From: Endozoicomonas numazuensis
GTDB lineage: Bacteria; Pseudomonadota; Gammaproteobacteria; Pseudomonadales; Endozoicomonadaceae
Assembly (NCBI RefSeq): GCF_000722635.1
Contig: NZ_JOKH01000011.1
Span: 1 to 49,462 of the forward strand
DNA length: 49,462 bases
Direction: 5' to 3'
Part shown: positions 9,806 to 19,379 of the stretch, one piece after another
Numbering within the stretch: position 1 is the stretch's first letter
How the letters are laid out: every line of letters starts with the position of its first letter
Position numbers and translations under genes: made by a program
The notes under the pieces: model-generated
Seen by the model: the letters and a program-made list of their open reading frames with translations, nothing else
Told to the model about the DNA's origin: nothing
The model's database searches: none

Positions 9806-9896
9806 TACACTCTCCAAACGTTCTTTTTTTGGCCCAAAATGGGTCAAGTTTATAATTCATAGCGCTACCACCAGTCATTGGGGGAGCTTGGGCCGC

Positions 9897-9925
9897 ATTG
9901 TAAACGATCACTATCCCACTGTCAG
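9897..9925 (-). promoter_or_regulatory. Probable sigma70 promoter of ndk
   Basis: On the minus strand CTGACA (-35) is separated by exactly 17 bp from TACAAT (-10). Transcription would begin near 9890, leaving a leader of about 85 bases before the ndk ATG at 9805. Confidence 0.6.
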
Positions 9926-9982
9926 TCTTATCCGCAAAATCAGCCAAGATAAAACTGATCGCATCTATCAAGATTCAAGACG

Positions 9983-10177
9983 CTATTCAACTTCCTCAAT
10001 CCAGGCCGCCTGAATAGCTTCCAGAATTTTTTCGCCACAGCGTTCCGGATTATCATCAAAATCTTCCAGAGCAATCACCCACGCTCTCAAATCGACAAAG
10101 TTAACAAATTTGGGATCAACACTCGGGTGAATATCAGCCAATTCAGCAGCAATATCGTAGATGTCTGTCCACCTCAT
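9983..10177 (-). CDS. iscX: Fe-S cluster assembly protein IscX
   Basis: IscX is a small acidic protein that binds IscS and iron and modulates cluster assembly. The 64-aa sequence is full length and shows the family pattern: MRWTDIYDIAAELADIHPSVDP at the start, then DLRAWVIALEDFDDNPERC. It has a purine-rich AAGGAAGAAAAG ribosome-binding region. It is the last gene of the isc cluster, about 90 bp after fdx, as in E. coli. Confidence 0.95.
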   Translation of the reverse strand: MRWTDIYDIAAELADIHPSVDPKFVNFVDLRAWVIALEDFDDNPERCGEKILEAIQAAWIEEVE

Positions 10178-10264
10178 AGCTTTTCTTCCTTCTTATAAAT
10201 GACAATCAACACAGTAGATAAGAAAAAAGAGACTCATAGAGCCTCTTTACCAATCGAACAGAAT

Positions 10265-10603
10265 TCAGTGCTTTTCTGACACCTGATTAATGGTGTACTT
10301 TGGAATTTCTACCACCAGGTTTTCTTCAGAAACCACCGACTGACAGCTCAACCGTGACTCAGGTTCCAAACCCCAGGCTCTATCCAGCAAATCTTCTTCC
10401 AGCTCATCAGCCTCATCCATGCTGTCAAAACCTTCACGAACAACCACATGACAGGTCGTACAGGCACAGGATTTTTCGCAGGCATGCTCAATCTCAATAC
10501 CGTTAGCCAGAGCGGCATCACACACCGTCACACCCGGCTCTACCTCAATCACAGCCCCTTCCGGACAAATTTCATCGTGGGGCAGAAATACGATCTGCGG
10601 CAT
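10265..10603 (-). CDS. fdx: ISC-system 2Fe-2S ferredoxin
   Basis: This adrenodoxin-type ferredoxin donates electrons for cluster assembly on IscU. The ligands Cys42, Cys48, Cys51 and Cys87 are in place (ACEKSCACTTC and SRLSCQSV), with the non-ligand Cys46 also conserved as in E. coli Fdx. Length is 112 aa. AAGGAG precedes the start from inside the end of hscA, and the intergenic gap is 2 bp, so it is translated from the hscA mRNA. Confidence 0.97.
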   Translation of the reverse strand: MPQIVFLPHDEICPEGAVIEVEPGVTVCDAALANGIEIEHACEKSCACTTCHVVVREGFDSMDEADELEEDLLDRAWGLEPESRLSCQSVVSEENLVVEIPKYTINQVSEKH

Positions 10604-10605
10604 TT

Positions 10606-12471
10606 TCAGGACTCCTTGAATTCGTCAATCTTGTGACCCGAGAGTGCTTTACGAATACCCGAATTCATTCGACGGGCAGCAAACTCATCACTAGCCTTGC
10701 TGATACGTTCAATTTCCAGCTTGATTGCCTCTGCACTGCCCGAACGTTTCACTTCGCCCAGGTTTTCAAGGTCAGCCACCAGCCGGTTAAACTCATCTTC
10801 ACTTAACAGTTCACGCCCATCTGCCTTGAGCGCCGTATCCAGAGCCTCCACCAGACGATCAGCCTCAACTTCCTGCTCTCGCAGCTTCCTGGCATCCCGA
10901 TCTTCTTCAGCACTGGTCATGGATTCTTTCAGCATGCGAGCAATTTCATCATCAGTCAGACCATAAGAGGGCTTAACCTGCACACTGCTTTTGACACCCG
11001 TCGCCATTTCTTCGGCCGAAACATCCAACAGACCATCAGCGTCAACTTGAAACGTTACACGGATCTTGGCGGCACCTGCTGGCAGAGGCGGAATACCTCT
11101 CAATTCAAAGCGCGCCAGCGAACGATTATCACTTACCAGCTCACGCTCTCCCTGAAGCACCTGAATAGCCATAGCAGTCTGACCATCCTTGTAAGTAGTG
11201 AACTCCTGGGCCCTGCTCACAGGGATTGTTGTGTTTCTATGGATCACTTTTTCCATCAGCCCGCCCATTGTCTCAAGGCCAAGGGACAGAGGAATCACAT
11301 CCAACAGCAACATATCTTCGGCAGACTTGTTTCCTGCCAGGACGTTGGCCTGCTGAGCCGCTCCAATGGCTACAACCCGATCCGGATCAATGGACGTCAA
11401 AGGGTTTTTACCGGAGAATTCAGCGACCGATTCACGAACCAAAGGTACACGGGTAGAACCACCCACCATGACCACTTCGTGAATTTCTTCCGCCTTGATA
11501 CCCGCATCACGCAGAGCGCGCTTGAAAGATCTGATGGTTCTGGTGACCAGAGGCTTAACTAATTCATTAAACTGAACGCGTGACAACTCCCCCTGCCAAC
11601 CATTAAACGTTACTTCAACATTGTCAGCATTCGTCAGGGCTTCTTTTACACGACAGGCTTCTATCATGACAGCCCTGTGGCTGCCACTATCCAGGTCGCT
11701 TTCAGCAACAGAAGCACATTCCAGAATCCATTGAGCCACCTCCTTATCAAAGTCATCACCACCCAGCGCTGTATCACCACCGGTCGCCATGACTTCAAAC
11801 ACACCTTTTTGCAATCTTAGAACAGAGATATCAAACGTCCCCCCTCCCAGATCATAAACAGCAATAACACCTTCAGTCCCTTCATCCAGACCATAGGCAA
11901 CTGCCGCAGCAGTAGGCTCATTTAAAAGACGATAAACGTGCAAACCTGCGAGTTTTGCTGCATCTTTGGTTGCCTGACGCTGAGCGTCATCAAAGTATGC
12001 CGGCACAGTTATAACCGCACCATCCAGCTCACCACCAAGACTGTCTCTGGCGCGCTCAGCCAGAGCACGCAAAATCTCAGCAGACACTTCAACCGGACTG
12101 ACTGCACCGCGACGGGTTTCAATCAAAGGCATGCTGCTTTCTGACTGAACAAAGTGATAAGGCATCACTTCGCCCAACGTATTAACATCTTCCAGACCAC
12201 GCCCCATCAATCGTTTGATAGAAACGATAGTATTGAAAGAATCGTCAATTACGTGAGGCTTGGCGACCAAACCAACCTCCACGCCCTGTTCTGAATACCG
12301 CACAATAGAAGGCAGGATGTGCTGACCATCATAATCTGGCAGTGTTTCTGCAGAACCAGACCTGACCGTTGCCACCAATGAATTGGTAGTACCCAGATCA
12401 ATGCCTACTGCACGTTTTTGCTGATGAGGTTCCGGAGCCAGCCCGGGTTCAGATATCTGAAGAAGTGCCAT
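10606..12471 (-). CDS. hscA: Fe-S assembly chaperone HscA (Hsp66)
   Basis: HscA is the specialised Hsp70 that, with HscB, releases clusters from IscU by binding its LPPVK motif. That motif is present in the IscU encoded in this operon. The 621-aa product has the Hsp70 phosphate-binding loop [15 protein letters not shown], the [16 protein letters not shown] loop, the [15 protein letters not shown] region and the C-terminal substrate-binding domain. Length matches the family (E. coli 616). It follows hscB by 9 bp. Confidence 0.97.
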   Translation of the reverse strand: MALLQISEPGLAPEPHQQKRAVGIDLGTTNSLVATVRSGSAETLPDYDGQHILPSIVRYSEQGVEVGLVAKPHVIDDSFNTIVSIKRLMGRGLEDVNTLGEVMPYHFVQSESSMPLIETRRGAVSPVEVSAEILRALAERARDSLGGELDGAVITVPAYFDDAQRQATKDAAKLAGLHVYRLLNEPTAAAVAYGLDEGTEGVIAVYDLGGGTFDISVLRLQKGVFEVMATGGDTALGGDDFDKEVAQWILECASVAESDLDSGSHRAVMIEACRVKEALTNADNVEVTFNGWQGELSRVQFNELVKPLVTRTIRSFKRALRDAGIKAEEIHEVVMVGGSTRVPLVRESVAEFSGKNPLTSIDPDRVVAIGAAQQANVLAGNKSAEDMLLLDVIPLSLGLETMGGLMEKVIHRNTTIPVSRAQEFTTYKDGQTAMAIQVLQGERELVSDNRSLARFELRGIPPLPAGAAKIRVTFQVDADGLLDVSAEEMATGVKSSVQVKPSYGLTDDEIARMLKESMTSAEEDRDARKLREQEVEADRLVEALDTALKADGRELLSEDEFNRLVADLENLGEVKRSGSAEAIKLEIERISKASDEFAARRMNSGIRKALSGHKIDEFKES

Positions 12472-12480
12472 ATTCGATTC

Positions 12481-13035
12481 TCAATCATCCAGGAGCTCGG
12501 ATTCCAGCTGTTCCAGTTCGTTAGACAGCTTTACCATAAATTGCATTTTTTGAACGACAGCCGAAGCCTGCTTAAGAGAAGCCTCATCCCCTTTTTGCCA
12601 AAGGAATGCAAAATCATTCTGATAATCAGTGACGGATTGATCCACCTGAGCCATCAGCCGATCCAGTTCTGCCTCCGGGTCCTGATGCTCACGCACTTCG
12701 CTGACAGCTTCCCTCAGCTCCATTTGCTCCATCAGAAATACGGTATCCATCACCGTATTATTCTCCAGATCAACGGGGTGACCCGCCAGTTCCAGCAGGT
12801 AGAGTGCACGTTTAAGGGGTGATTTCAGGGTTTCAAGCCCTTCATTAACATAGGCCGCATATTGGACTGCGATCCTCTGTTGTCGCTCACCCTCACCCGC
12901 AAAACGGTCAGGATGAACTGACTTCTGCAGCTCACGATACCGCTCGGATAACAACGCCTGATTGACCTGAAACTCGACAGGCAACTGAAACAGTTCGAAA
13001 AAATTCTTAGTTAAATCGACCACGATACCGGACAT
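12481..13035 (-). CDS. hscB: J-domain co-chaperone HscB
   Basis: HscB delivers IscU to HscA and stimulates its ATPase. The N-terminal J domain carries the HPD tripeptide at residues 41-43 (KSVHPDRFAGEGERQQRIA), and a C-terminal three-helix IscU-binding domain follows. The frame is open to a TTG at 13080. The first ATG, at 13035, gives 184 aa, nearer the family size (E. coli 171), but its ribosome-binding site is weak. A GTG a few codons further in is also possible. It is separated from iscA by 218 bp containing a terminator-like hairpin. Confidence 0.93.
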   Translation of the reverse strand: MSGIVVDLTKNFFELFQLPVEFQVNQALLSERYRELQKSVHPDRFAGEGERQQRIAVQYAAYVNEGLETLKSPLKRALYLLELAGHPVDLENNTVMDTVFLMEQMELREAVSEVREHQDPEAELDRLMAQVDQSVTDYQNDFAFLWQKGDEASLKQASAVVQKMQFMVKLSNELEQLESELLDD

Positions 13036-13158
13036 TCCGAATGAGTGGAGGCCGGAACAACGCTGCCTGATGAACAGCAACAGATATCCCGGTAGTTATT
13101 CTGCTTCGCAGCCTGGAAAACTGGCCAAGAGCGGTCAGCACTCCTACCTTTCAACGAC

Positions 13159-13196
13159 AAAAAGTCCTTCATCACCTGAGTGACGAAAGACTTTTT
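13159..13196 (-). terminator. Terminator-like hairpin between iscA and hscB
   Basis: The arms AAAAAGTC and GACTTTTT enclose an inner TCAC/GTGA pair, and on the minus strand the stem ends in TTTTT. It stands about 60 bp after the iscA stop and 120 bp before hscB. It could attenuate transcription so that iscRSUA is made in excess over hscBA-fdx-iscX. This role is inferred; only the hairpin is seen. Confidence 0.6.
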
Positions 13197-13253
13197 AAGC
13201 GTATTCAAATACGAGCGGGCTCAAGCTGCATGTATCTCACTGTACGTCGGAGT

Positions 13254-13577
13254 TCAAACGTTAAAGCTCTCACCACAACCACACTCGCTGGATGCGTTCG
13301 GGTTGTTAAACTGAAAGCCTTCATTTAACCCTTCCTTGACAAAATCAAGCTCTGTGCCGTCAAGGTAGACCAGACTTTTCTGGTCAGAGTAAATGTTGAC
13401 GCCCTGACTCTCGAAAGCCAGCTCATCATTTGACGCCTCATCTACGAACTCCAGCACATAAGCCATGCCCGAACAGCCAGAGGTGCGCACCGCAACACGG
13501 ATACCAACCCCCCTGCCGCGTTTTTCCAGTTGATCCCTTATATGCCGGGCTGCGGCTTCTGTCATGGTGATCGCCAT
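13254..13577 (-). CDS. iscA: A-type Fe-S carrier protein IscA
   Basis: IscA carries Fe-S clusters or iron to target apoproteins. The three conserved cysteines sit at 35 (TSGCSGM), 99 and 101 (SECGCGESF), the same numbering as in E. coli. The ATG at 13577 gives [13 protein letters not shown] and 107 aa. A GGAG box lies about seven bases upstream. A ten-codon in-frame extension upstream lacks family support. Confidence 0.97.
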   Translation of the reverse strand: MAITMTEAAARHIRDQLEKRGRGVGIRVAVRTSGCSGMAYVLEFVDEASNDELAFESQGVNIYSDQKSLVYLDGTELDFVKEGLNEGFQFNNPNASSECGCGESFNV

Positions 13578-13648
13578 GAGATACTCCAACTCAATACATA
13601 AGTCCAATAGATCAGATCATTCACGAATGAATGCAACTCATCCGTGGA

Positions 13649-14041
13649 TCAGGCTGCAGATTCGTCGTGCTTGGTACGATAATCGTCAATCGCCGCCTTG
13701 ATCGCATCTTCAGCCAGTACTGAACAGTGGATCTTCACAGGAGGAAGAGCCAGCTCTTCAGCAATATCCGTGTTCTTGATATCGGCTGCTTCTTCCAGCG
13801 TCTTGCCTTTCATCCATTCCGTTGCCAGAGAGCTGGAAGCAATCGCAGAGCCACACCCGTAGGTTTTAAAACGGGCATCTTCAATCACACCTTCGTCGCT
13901 GACCTGGATCTGAAGACGCATAACGTCACCACAGGCTGGTGCGCCGACCATGCCGGTACCTACCTTTTCAGATTTGTCATCCAGCTTGCCGACATTGCGA
14001 GGGTTCTCGTAGTGATCGATAACCTTTTCACTGTAAGCCAT
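13649..14041 (-). CDS. iscU: Fe-S cluster scaffold protein IscU
   Basis: IscU is the scaffold on which IscS-derived sulfur and iron are assembled. The ligand cysteines are at 37, 63 and 106, Asp39 follows Cys37, and the HscA recognition motif LPPVK is at 99-103. Length is 130 aa, close to E. coli IscU at 128. It lies 27 bp after iscS within the operon. Confidence 0.98.
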   Translation of the reverse strand: MAYSEKVIDHYENPRNVGKLDDKSEKVGTGMVGAPACGDVMRLQIQVSDEGVIEDARFKTYGCGSAIASSSLATEWMKGKTLEEAADIKNTDIAEELALPPVKIHCSVLAEDAIKAAIDDYRTKHDESAA

Positions 14042-14068
14042 GATATTTTCCTCCCACCCAAATCGATA

Positions 14069-15283
14069 TTAGTGCGCTACCCACTGAACAGTGTTCAGAT
14101 CAACGCCATCCTTATACATGTCCCACAGAGGTGACAACTCACGCAGCTTTTCTACGGCCTGTCTTACCTGGGTGGCGGCATAATCCACTTCTTCAGCCGT
14201 TGTGAAACGACCAAAACTGAAACGCAGGGAACTGTGAGCCAATTCATCGACAACCCCGAGTGCACGCAGCACATAGGACGGCTCCAGACTGGCAGAAGTA
14301 CAAGCCGAACCGGAAGATACTGCAATGTCTTTCAGAGACATGATCAGAGACTCGCCCTCAACAAATGCAAAGCTGACGTTGAGGTTGCCGGGAACACGAC
14401 GCTCCAGGCTGCCATTCACATGCACTTCTTCCATATCAGAAATACTGTTTAAGAAGCGCTGACGCAGCATCAGGCTATGCTCGTTATCAATCGCCATTTC
14501 TTCTTTGGCAATTCTGGCTGCTTCACCGATACCCACAATCTGGTGAGTTGGCAGAGTGCCTGAACGCATGCCTCGCTCATGACCACCGCCATGAATCTGT
14601 GCTTCGATACGAACACGCGGCTTGCGTCGCACATAAAGCACACCAATGCCTTTAGGGCCATACATTTTATGGCCAGAAACTGACAACAGATCCACCTTGA
14701 GTGTCTCCATGTCGATCGGCAGCTTACCTACACTCTGAGCTGCATCCACATGGAACATTATTTTTTTAGCGCGGGTCAGTTCACCAATAGCTTCAATATC
14801 CGTGACCACACCAATCTCATTATTGACGTGCATCAGGCTGACCAGAATAGTATCATCACGCAGCGCATTACTGACCTGTTCAGGGGTAATCACCCCTTCA
14901 GAGTCTGGCTCAAGGTAGGTAACTTCATAACCTTCGCGCTCCAGCTGACGACAGGTGTCCAGAACCGCTTTGTGCTCAATTTTGGAAGTAATGATGTGCT
15001 TGCCCTTCTTACTGTAGAAGTGGGCAACACCTTTGATGGCCAGGTTGTCAGACTCAGTAGCACCTGATGTCCAGACAATTTCACGAGGATCAGCATTCAG
15101 AAGATCAGCAACTTGCCTGCGTGCATTCTCAACAGCTTCTTCTGCTTTCCAGCCGAATACATGTGAACGGGATGCAGGGTTACCGAAGTTGCCTTCTGAC
15201 AACAGACATTGACTCATCTTCTCAGCAACACGAGGATCACACGGAGTAGTCGCTGAATAATCAAGGTAAATAGGTAGTTTCAT
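14069..15283 (-). CDS. iscS: Cysteine desulfurase IscS
   Basis: IscS is the PLP-dependent enzyme that takes sulfur from cysteine for Fe-S clusters and tRNA thiolation. The protein begins [20 protein letters not shown], has the PLP lysine in [14 protein letters not shown] and the persulfide cysteine in [15 protein letters not shown]. The ATG at 15283 is chosen over one three codons upstream, because GGAG would abut the upstream ATG but lies nine bases from this one. The result is 404 aa, identical in length to E. coli IscS. Confidence 0.98.
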   Translation of the reverse strand: MKLPIYLDYSATTPCDPRVAEKMSQCLLSEGNFGNPASRSHVFGWKAEEAVENARRQVADLLNADPREIVWTSGATESDNLAIKGVAHFYSKKGKHIITSKIEHKAVLDTCRQLEREGYEVTYLEPDSEGVITPEQVSNALRDDTILVSLMHVNNEIGVVTDIEAIGELTRAKKIMFHVDAAQSVGKLPIDMETLKVDLLSVSGHKMYGPKGIGVLYVRRKPRVRIEAQIHGGGHERGMRSGTLPTHQIVGIGEAARIAKEEMAIDNEHSLMLRQRFLNSISDMEEVHVNGSLERRVPGNLNVSFAFVEGESLIMSLKDIAVSSGSACTSASLEPSYVLRALGVVDELAHSSLRFSFGRFTTAEEVDYAATQVRQAVEKLRELSPLWDMYKDGVDLNTVQWVAH

Positions 15284-15385
15284 CCCGTACATCTCCAGGC
15301 GCTCGAAGCCATATGTCGTTCGAGTCGCTCAAGGTGTTTAGCCGCTCAGGCTGTTTGTCCCTGCGATCAAAAAGCTATCCCCTCA

Positions 15386-15862
15386 TCAAAGAAGACTATT
15401 GATCGCGCTCTTGTTTTTCAGTTCCTGCTGTTCATCCTGGCGGACTGCAACATTCTGAACTTCACGTCTGGCTACCAGATCAGCAAGACTGATACCACTG
15501 AGGAACTCGTGGATTTGCTGACTGAGGTCATGCCAGAGATCATGGGTAAGGCATTTGACCCCCTTCTGACAGGAACCACTGCCGTGACATCGGGTGGCAT
15601 CGACCGATTCGTTGACCGCATCAATCACTTCAGCCACATAGATTTCATCAACATCACGACTCAGACGGTAACCACCGCCAGGACCCCGAACACTGCACAC
15701 CAGCTCTCCTCGACGGAGCCGTGAGAACAGCTGCTCCAGATAAGACAGCGATATACCCTGACGCTCGGAAATATCAGCCAGAGCCACAGGACCTTCACCT
15801 GCATGAAGAGCCAGGTCCAACATAGCGGTCACGGCATAACGCCCTTTCGTTGTTAATCGCAT
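15386..15862 (-). CDS. iscR: Fe-S responsive transcriptional regulator IscR
   Basis: IscR is an Rrf2-family repressor that represses its own operon when holding a 2Fe-2S cluster. The winged-helix DNA-binding N-terminus begins [19 protein letters not shown]. The cluster ligands Cys92, Cys98, Cys104 and His107 are all present ([17 protein letters not shown]) at the E. coli positions. Length is 158 aa. It is first in the operon, about 100 bp before iscS, and its promoter region contains a clear IscR type 1 site, indicating autoregulation. Confidence 0.97.
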   Translation of the reverse strand: MRLTTKGRYAVTAMLDLALHAGEGPVALADISERQGISLSYLEQLFSRLRRGELVCSVRGPGGGYRLSRDVDEIYVAEVIDAVNESVDATRCHGSGSCQKGVKCLTHDLWHDLSQQIHEFLSGISLADLVARREVQNVAVRQDEQQELKNKSAINSLL

Positions 15863-15998
15863 GCTGGCACCATCTCCGAACCATCCGACCAGAGCCGGCG
15901 TTATCTAAAGAATCCAATCTACTGATTCTGCCACTTGTCCCCGCAGCAGCTTCGCCCCACGTGAACCAAAAACCAGGGCAGGACGAGTATTCGAGCGG

Positions 15999-16027
15999 AT
16001 TATGAAATACCTGAGTAATTTAGTCAA
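15999..16027 (-). promoter_or_regulatory. isc operon promoter
   Basis: On the minus strand TTGACT (-35, 16022-16027) and CATAAT (-10, 15999-16004) are separated by exactly 17 bp. Transcription would start near 15992 and leave a leader of about 130 bases before iscR. Confidence 0.8.
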
Positions 16028-16031
16028 GTAT
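16007..16031 (-). promoter_or_regulatory. IscR type 1 operator
   Basis: The 25-bp site reads ATACTTGAC, then TAAATTA, then CTCAGGTAT on the minus strand. This is the imperfect palindrome expected of cluster-bound IscR targets (ATA-YY-GACT...AGT-RR-TAT type). It covers the -35 and the spacer of the isc promoter, so binding would exclude RNA polymerase. Confidence 0.75.
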
Positions 16032-16177
16032 TATAAATGATAGCGTGAGAGGGCCATTTTCGCCTGAAAATAAGGCTGAAATGAAAAGGGGATGGGAAGA
16101 GTCAGTCAACGAATGAAGTTACGCTAACAGATACCACTATTTAGTATTGGCGAGCCACCTCATACTAAAAAGCCTTC

Positions 16178-16206
16178 TAAAAATGCGACGGCTTATAAGC
16201 CGTCGC
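16178..16206 (-). terminator. Terminator of cysE
   Basis: A perfect palindrome GCGACGGCTTA/TAAGCCGTCGC (16185-16206) is followed on the minus strand by ATTTTTA. It separates the trmJ-cysE side from the isc promoter. Confidence 0.8.
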
Positions 16207-16242
16207 TATTGTATACAAGAGGTGTTACGCATCCAAGTAAAA

Positions 16243-17049
16243 TCACGGATGTGAAACCGTTTCACCCTCAGCGTCTGACTTCACGCTTGCAAAATCCTCT
16301 TCTCTCAACTCTGGAAGTTGCTTGTCACCACAGTCAAGACCTCGCTCCCTGAGCGTCAGACAAAGCTTTTCGATCCGCCCATCAACCGCCTGCATATGAT
16401 CCAGCATTGCCGAGATCGCATTAGCGGTCGGGTCTGGCATATCCTCAGTGACGGCATAGGCATCAAAACCTATTTTTTCAGCCATCTTCTGGCGTCGACA
16501 GTCCACTTCTTCACGCTTCTTAACGATACGCCCGGGAATACCAACTACTGTCGCACCGTCAGGCACTTCACGAACAACAACAGAGTTTGAACCAATTTTG
16601 GCATTTGCCCCTACAACGAAGGGGCCCAACACTTTAGCCCCTGCCCCTACTACAACACCCTCCATAAGAGTCGGATGCCGTTTACCTCGGTTGGCAGGGT
16701 GCTCCTTACCCCTGTTAGGCGACGTCCCTCCAAGAGTCACTCCATGATAAAGTGTTACGTCGTCATGAATAATGGCGGTTTCACCAATGACTACACCCAT
16801 TCCGTGATCTATAAAAAAACGTCGACCAATAGTCGCACCCGGGTGTATTTCTATACCCGTTAGCCAGCGACTGAATGTGGACAGTGTTCGACCCAGCCAA
16901 CAGAACCCTGACTTCCAGATCTTGTGTGCTGCACGGTGCAATAATAAAGCATGAAGTCCCGGATAGTTGGTAAGAACCTCAAAGGTGCCCCGAGCTGCGG
17001 GATCACGCTCCATAACAGTTCTTATATCTTCTTTTAAACGTTCAAACAT
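16243..17049 (-). CDS. cysE: Serine O-acetyltransferase CysE
   Basis: CysE makes O-acetylserine, the first step of cysteine synthesis. The 268-aa protein has an N-terminal helical part and a left-handed beta-helix of hexapeptide repeats. The catalytic signature [21 protein letters not shown] and the [20 protein letters not shown] loop are present. The C-terminal extension is longer than in compact EpsC-type enzymes. Placement next to iscRS is conserved in Pseudomonas-like genomes and fits supply of cysteine to IscS. A family 3 repeat lies about 45 bp before its start, in sense orientation. Confidence 0.96.
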   Translation of the reverse strand: MFERLKEDIRTVMERDPAARGTFEVLTNYPGLHALLLHRAAHKIWKSGFCWLGRTLSTFSRWLTGIEIHPGATIGRRFFIDHGMGVVIGETAIIHDDVTLYHGVTLGGTSPNRGKEHPANRGKRHPTLMEGVVVGAGAKVLGPFVVGANAKIGSNSVVVREVPDGATVVGIPGRIVKKREEVDCRRQKMAEKIGFDAYAVTEDMPDPTANAISAMLDHMQAVDGRIEKLCLTLRERGLDCGDKQLPELREEDFASVKSDAEGETVSHP

Positions 17050-17092
17050 GGGTCAAATCGTCACTTGCTTCTTCTGGATTCCACAGATTGTT

Positions 17093-17179
17093 ATTCTTTA
17101 CTACGAAAATGCAGCTCTATTAAACCCTGTAACCATTTCATGTTTCGGGGTGAGGTGCACTTCCTGCTCATGGCTGTTT
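17093..17179 (-). repeat. Family 3 repeat upstream of cysE
   Basis: Read on the minus strand it begins AAACAGCCATGAGC, continues with the arm GGAAGTGCACCTC and a small CATGAAATG hairpin, then the return arm GAGCTGCATTTTC and the tail TAGTAAAG. The 12 of 13 arm pairs include two G-U wobbles. Its closest relative is 48205-48307, which shares the head, spacing and tail. It ends 44 bp before the cysE start codon. Confidence 0.75.
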
Positions 17180-17268
17180 ATCCTGAAAAACATCTTGCAG
17201 CATCACCCTTTCAACAAGAGCGGCAACACAAAACATTCCTCGTCACTCAGAGCGGCACAACCACATTA

Positions 17269-18039
17269 TTATGTCTTCTGAGCACTTTCACTTTTTTCTG
17301 CTTGGTCAGCCTTCTCAGCACACTTTCCGGTTTCGGACAAAATACCTCGAAGAATGTTCAGCTCGACACGATCAGGACGAATGCGCCCATACATGCGCCT
17401 GAGCTTAGCCATGATCTTCTCATGACTGCTGTGCTCAAGAAAGCCTATTTGTACAAGCGTCTTATATAAATGCTCATAGAATCGCTCAACATCCTCCTGA
17501 CTCGCAAGATCATGCGACCTCGGGATAGGCAGCGGCAACTCTCCTCGCGTCACTGCCAACCAGGCCATTCTCAACTCATAAGCCATAACCTGAACGGCAG
17601 CCCCCAGATTCAGAGAGCTGAAATCCGGATTAGTAGGAACATGCACCTGCAGATGACACATTTGAAGCTCTTCGTTGGTCATCCCGCGATCTTCTCTTCC
17701 AAATACCAGGGCAATCTGCCCCGCTCCCGCCTCTCCAAGAATCTGGCTGGCACAGGCTCGAGGGTCAACCAAGGGTAACGACACCCCACGCACTCTGGCA
17801 CTGGTACCCACTACAAAATGACAGTCCGCCACCGCTTCTTCCAACGTACCGACCACTTTGGCATTGGCTAACAAATCATCAGCACCGGATGCCAGTGCAA
17901 AAGCCTTGCCCGACGGGAACTCCAGAGGCTCAACCAGAACCAGCCTGCTAAGCCCCATAGTCTTCATAGCTCTTGCCGCCGCTCCGATATTGCCCGGATG
18001 GGTGGTGTTAATCAGAACAATGGAAATATTGTCGAGCAC
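17269..18039 (-). CDS. trmJ: tRNA (cytidine/uridine-2'-O-)-methyltransferase TrmJ
   Basis: TrmJ 2'-O-methylates position 32 of several tRNAs and belongs to the SPOUT class. The N-terminal knotted methyltransferase domain shows INTTHPGNIGAAARAMKTMG, LVFGREDRGMTNEE and the knot motif SSLNLGAAVQVMAYELR. The C-terminal part is helical and ends in a Lys/Glu/Ala tail. The frame is open to 18153 with no ribosome-binding site. The GTG at 18039 starts VLDNISIVLINT, which matches the E. coli start MLQNIRIVLVET, giving 256 aa. The start is therefore uncertain while the function is clear. Confidence 0.93.
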   Translation of the reverse strand: MLDNISIVLINTTHPGNIGAAARAMKTMGLSRLVLVEPLEFPSGKAFALASGADDLLANAKVVGTLEEAVADCHFVVGTSARVRGVSLPLVDPRACASQILGEAGAGQIALVFGREDRGMTNEELQMCHLQVHVPTNPDFSSLNLGAAVQVMAYELRMAWLAVTRGELPLPIPRSHDLASQEDVERFYEHLYKTLVQIGFLEHSSHEKIMAKLRRMYGRIRPDRVELNILRGILSETGKCAEKADQAEKSESAQKT

Positions 18040-18515
18040 CGACGGCTCAATTGCGACTGCGTCACTCACTGGGGGAAATCTCGCTTGGATCAACAACAAG
18101 GAGCCAATAATCAGCTCATCAAAATCATGAAAGCCACTAAGAACCTGCATCAAGCGGGGCTTTCACGGCGTAAATCAATCGAATCGGCAAGTGTAACCTA
18201 ATCCGATTTCAACAGCCATGAGCTGAAGACGTTCCACACCATCAATAGTAAAGCAGATAACACCTGTCCCTCTTTAGAGAAGGTGGAGACAAGTCCTGTG
18301 AGCGCCCTGCCAACAGAAAAACCACCGATCTCATCGAAGCAGCTTCGAAAGGTTTCTAACCGCAAATAACATCTGTTATACTCCGCCGACTATTTTCCAG
18401 TCACTGGCCTAATACCCGGTTTTTTTTCATTCCGGAGTAGGAAACCAGTCTGTACCAGGCTGCCGCACCCCTCGGTCAGCATATTGATCTTTCACAGTCA
18501 GACGTAGTCCAGCCT
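18040..18515. other. Divergent intergenic region trmJ/suhB
   Basis: About 475 bp. It holds the possible in-frame upstream part of trmJ (to 18153) and a partial family 3 element: the head AACAGCCATGAGC at 18208-18220 and an ATAGTAAAG tail about 25 bp later, without the middle hairpin. It also holds the suhB promoter region. No other gene is supported. Confidence 0.5.
18353..18382 (+). promoter_or_regulatory. Possible suhB promoter
   Basis: A good -10 box TATACT (18377-18382) is followed by a GC-rich CCGCCG stretch. The only -35 candidate is a weak TTTCTA 18 bp upstream. The same TATACT followed by C and G residues occurs before tRNA-Leu and valS in this window. Confidence 0.45.
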
Positions 18516-19331
18516 ATGCAACCCATGGTGAACATGGCCCTGCGAGCAGCTCGCTCGGCCGCCGAAATTATTCTTCACGCCCACCAGGACCTCGAGAGTC
18601 TCAAGGTTCAGGCAAAAGACCGGAATGATTTTGTCACAGAAGTAGACAGAGCCTCCGAAAAAACGATCATCGGCGCTCTGATGAAAGCTTACCCCGACCA
18701 CGGATTCTACGGTGAAGAATCCGGCATGACTGAAGGAAAAGGTGATGGTAAGGACTACCTCTGGATCATTGATCCACTGGATGGTACTACCAACTTCATC
18801 CGTGGCATCCCAACTTTTGCCATTTCCATTGCCTGCCAGTATCGCGGCCGGATCGAGCACGCCGTTGTACTCGACCCTATTCACGATGAAGCTTTCTGCG
18901 CGAGCCGGGGACAGGGTGCCACCCTGAACAGTAAACGCATTCGCGTAAGCGGACGCAAAAGCCTTGAAGGCGCACTGATTGGAACCGGCATTCCTTTTTC
19001 TGGCAGTAATCTCAACTATGTAGATGGCTACCTGAACATGATGCGCTCCCTGCTGGGAGACACTGCCGGTATCCGTCGTGCAGGTGCCGCCGCTTTGGAC
19101 CTGGCCTATGTAGCTTGCGGTCGCCTGGATGCCTTCTGGGAATTCGGACTGCAGAAGTATGACATGGCAGCTGGCTCCCTGCTGATTCAGGAAGCTGGAG
19201 GTCTGTGCAGCGATTTTAATGGCGGGCACGACTTCCTGGACAAAGGCCAGATTGTTGCCGCCAACCCAAGATGTTTCAAAGAAGTACTTCAGCGCATTCG
19301 CCCATTCGCGAATGAAAACATGGGACGCTGA
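18516..19331 (+). CDS. suhB: Inositol-1-monophosphatase family protein SuhB
   Basis: SuhB is a Mg-dependent inositol monophosphatase that in E. coli also takes part in rRNA antitermination complexes. Metal-binding motifs are present: GFYGEESG, the IDPLDGTTNF core and the late YDMAAGSLLIQEAGG. Length is 271 aa (E. coli 267). The MQPMVNMALRAARSAAEII start matches the family. It stands divergent to trmJ, as is usual, and ends at its own terminator. Confidence 0.97.
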   Translation: MQPMVNMALRAARSAAEIILHAHQDLESLKVQAKDRNDFVTEVDRASEKTIIGALMKAYPDHGFYGEESGMTEGKGDGKDYLWIIDPLDGTTNFIRGIPTFAISIACQYRGRIEHAVVLDPIHDEAFCASRGQGATLNSKRIRVSGRKSLEGALIGTGIPFSGSNLNYVDGYLNMMRSLLGDTAGIRRAGAAALDLAYVACGRLDAFWEFGLQKYDMAAGSLLIQEAGGLCSDFNGGHDFLDKGQIVAANPRCFKEVLQRIRPFANENMGR

Positions 19332-19339
19332 CCCCTTAG

Positions 19340-19369
19340 GGCCTTACCCTCCGGGGATAAGGCCTTTTT
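19340..19369 (+). terminator. Terminator of suhB
   Basis: GGCCTTA and ATAAGGCC form a stem around CCC-TCCG-GGG and are followed by TTTTT. It lies 8 bp past the suhB stop and between convergent genes. Confidence 0.8.
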
Positions 19370-19379
19370 CCAGACATAC

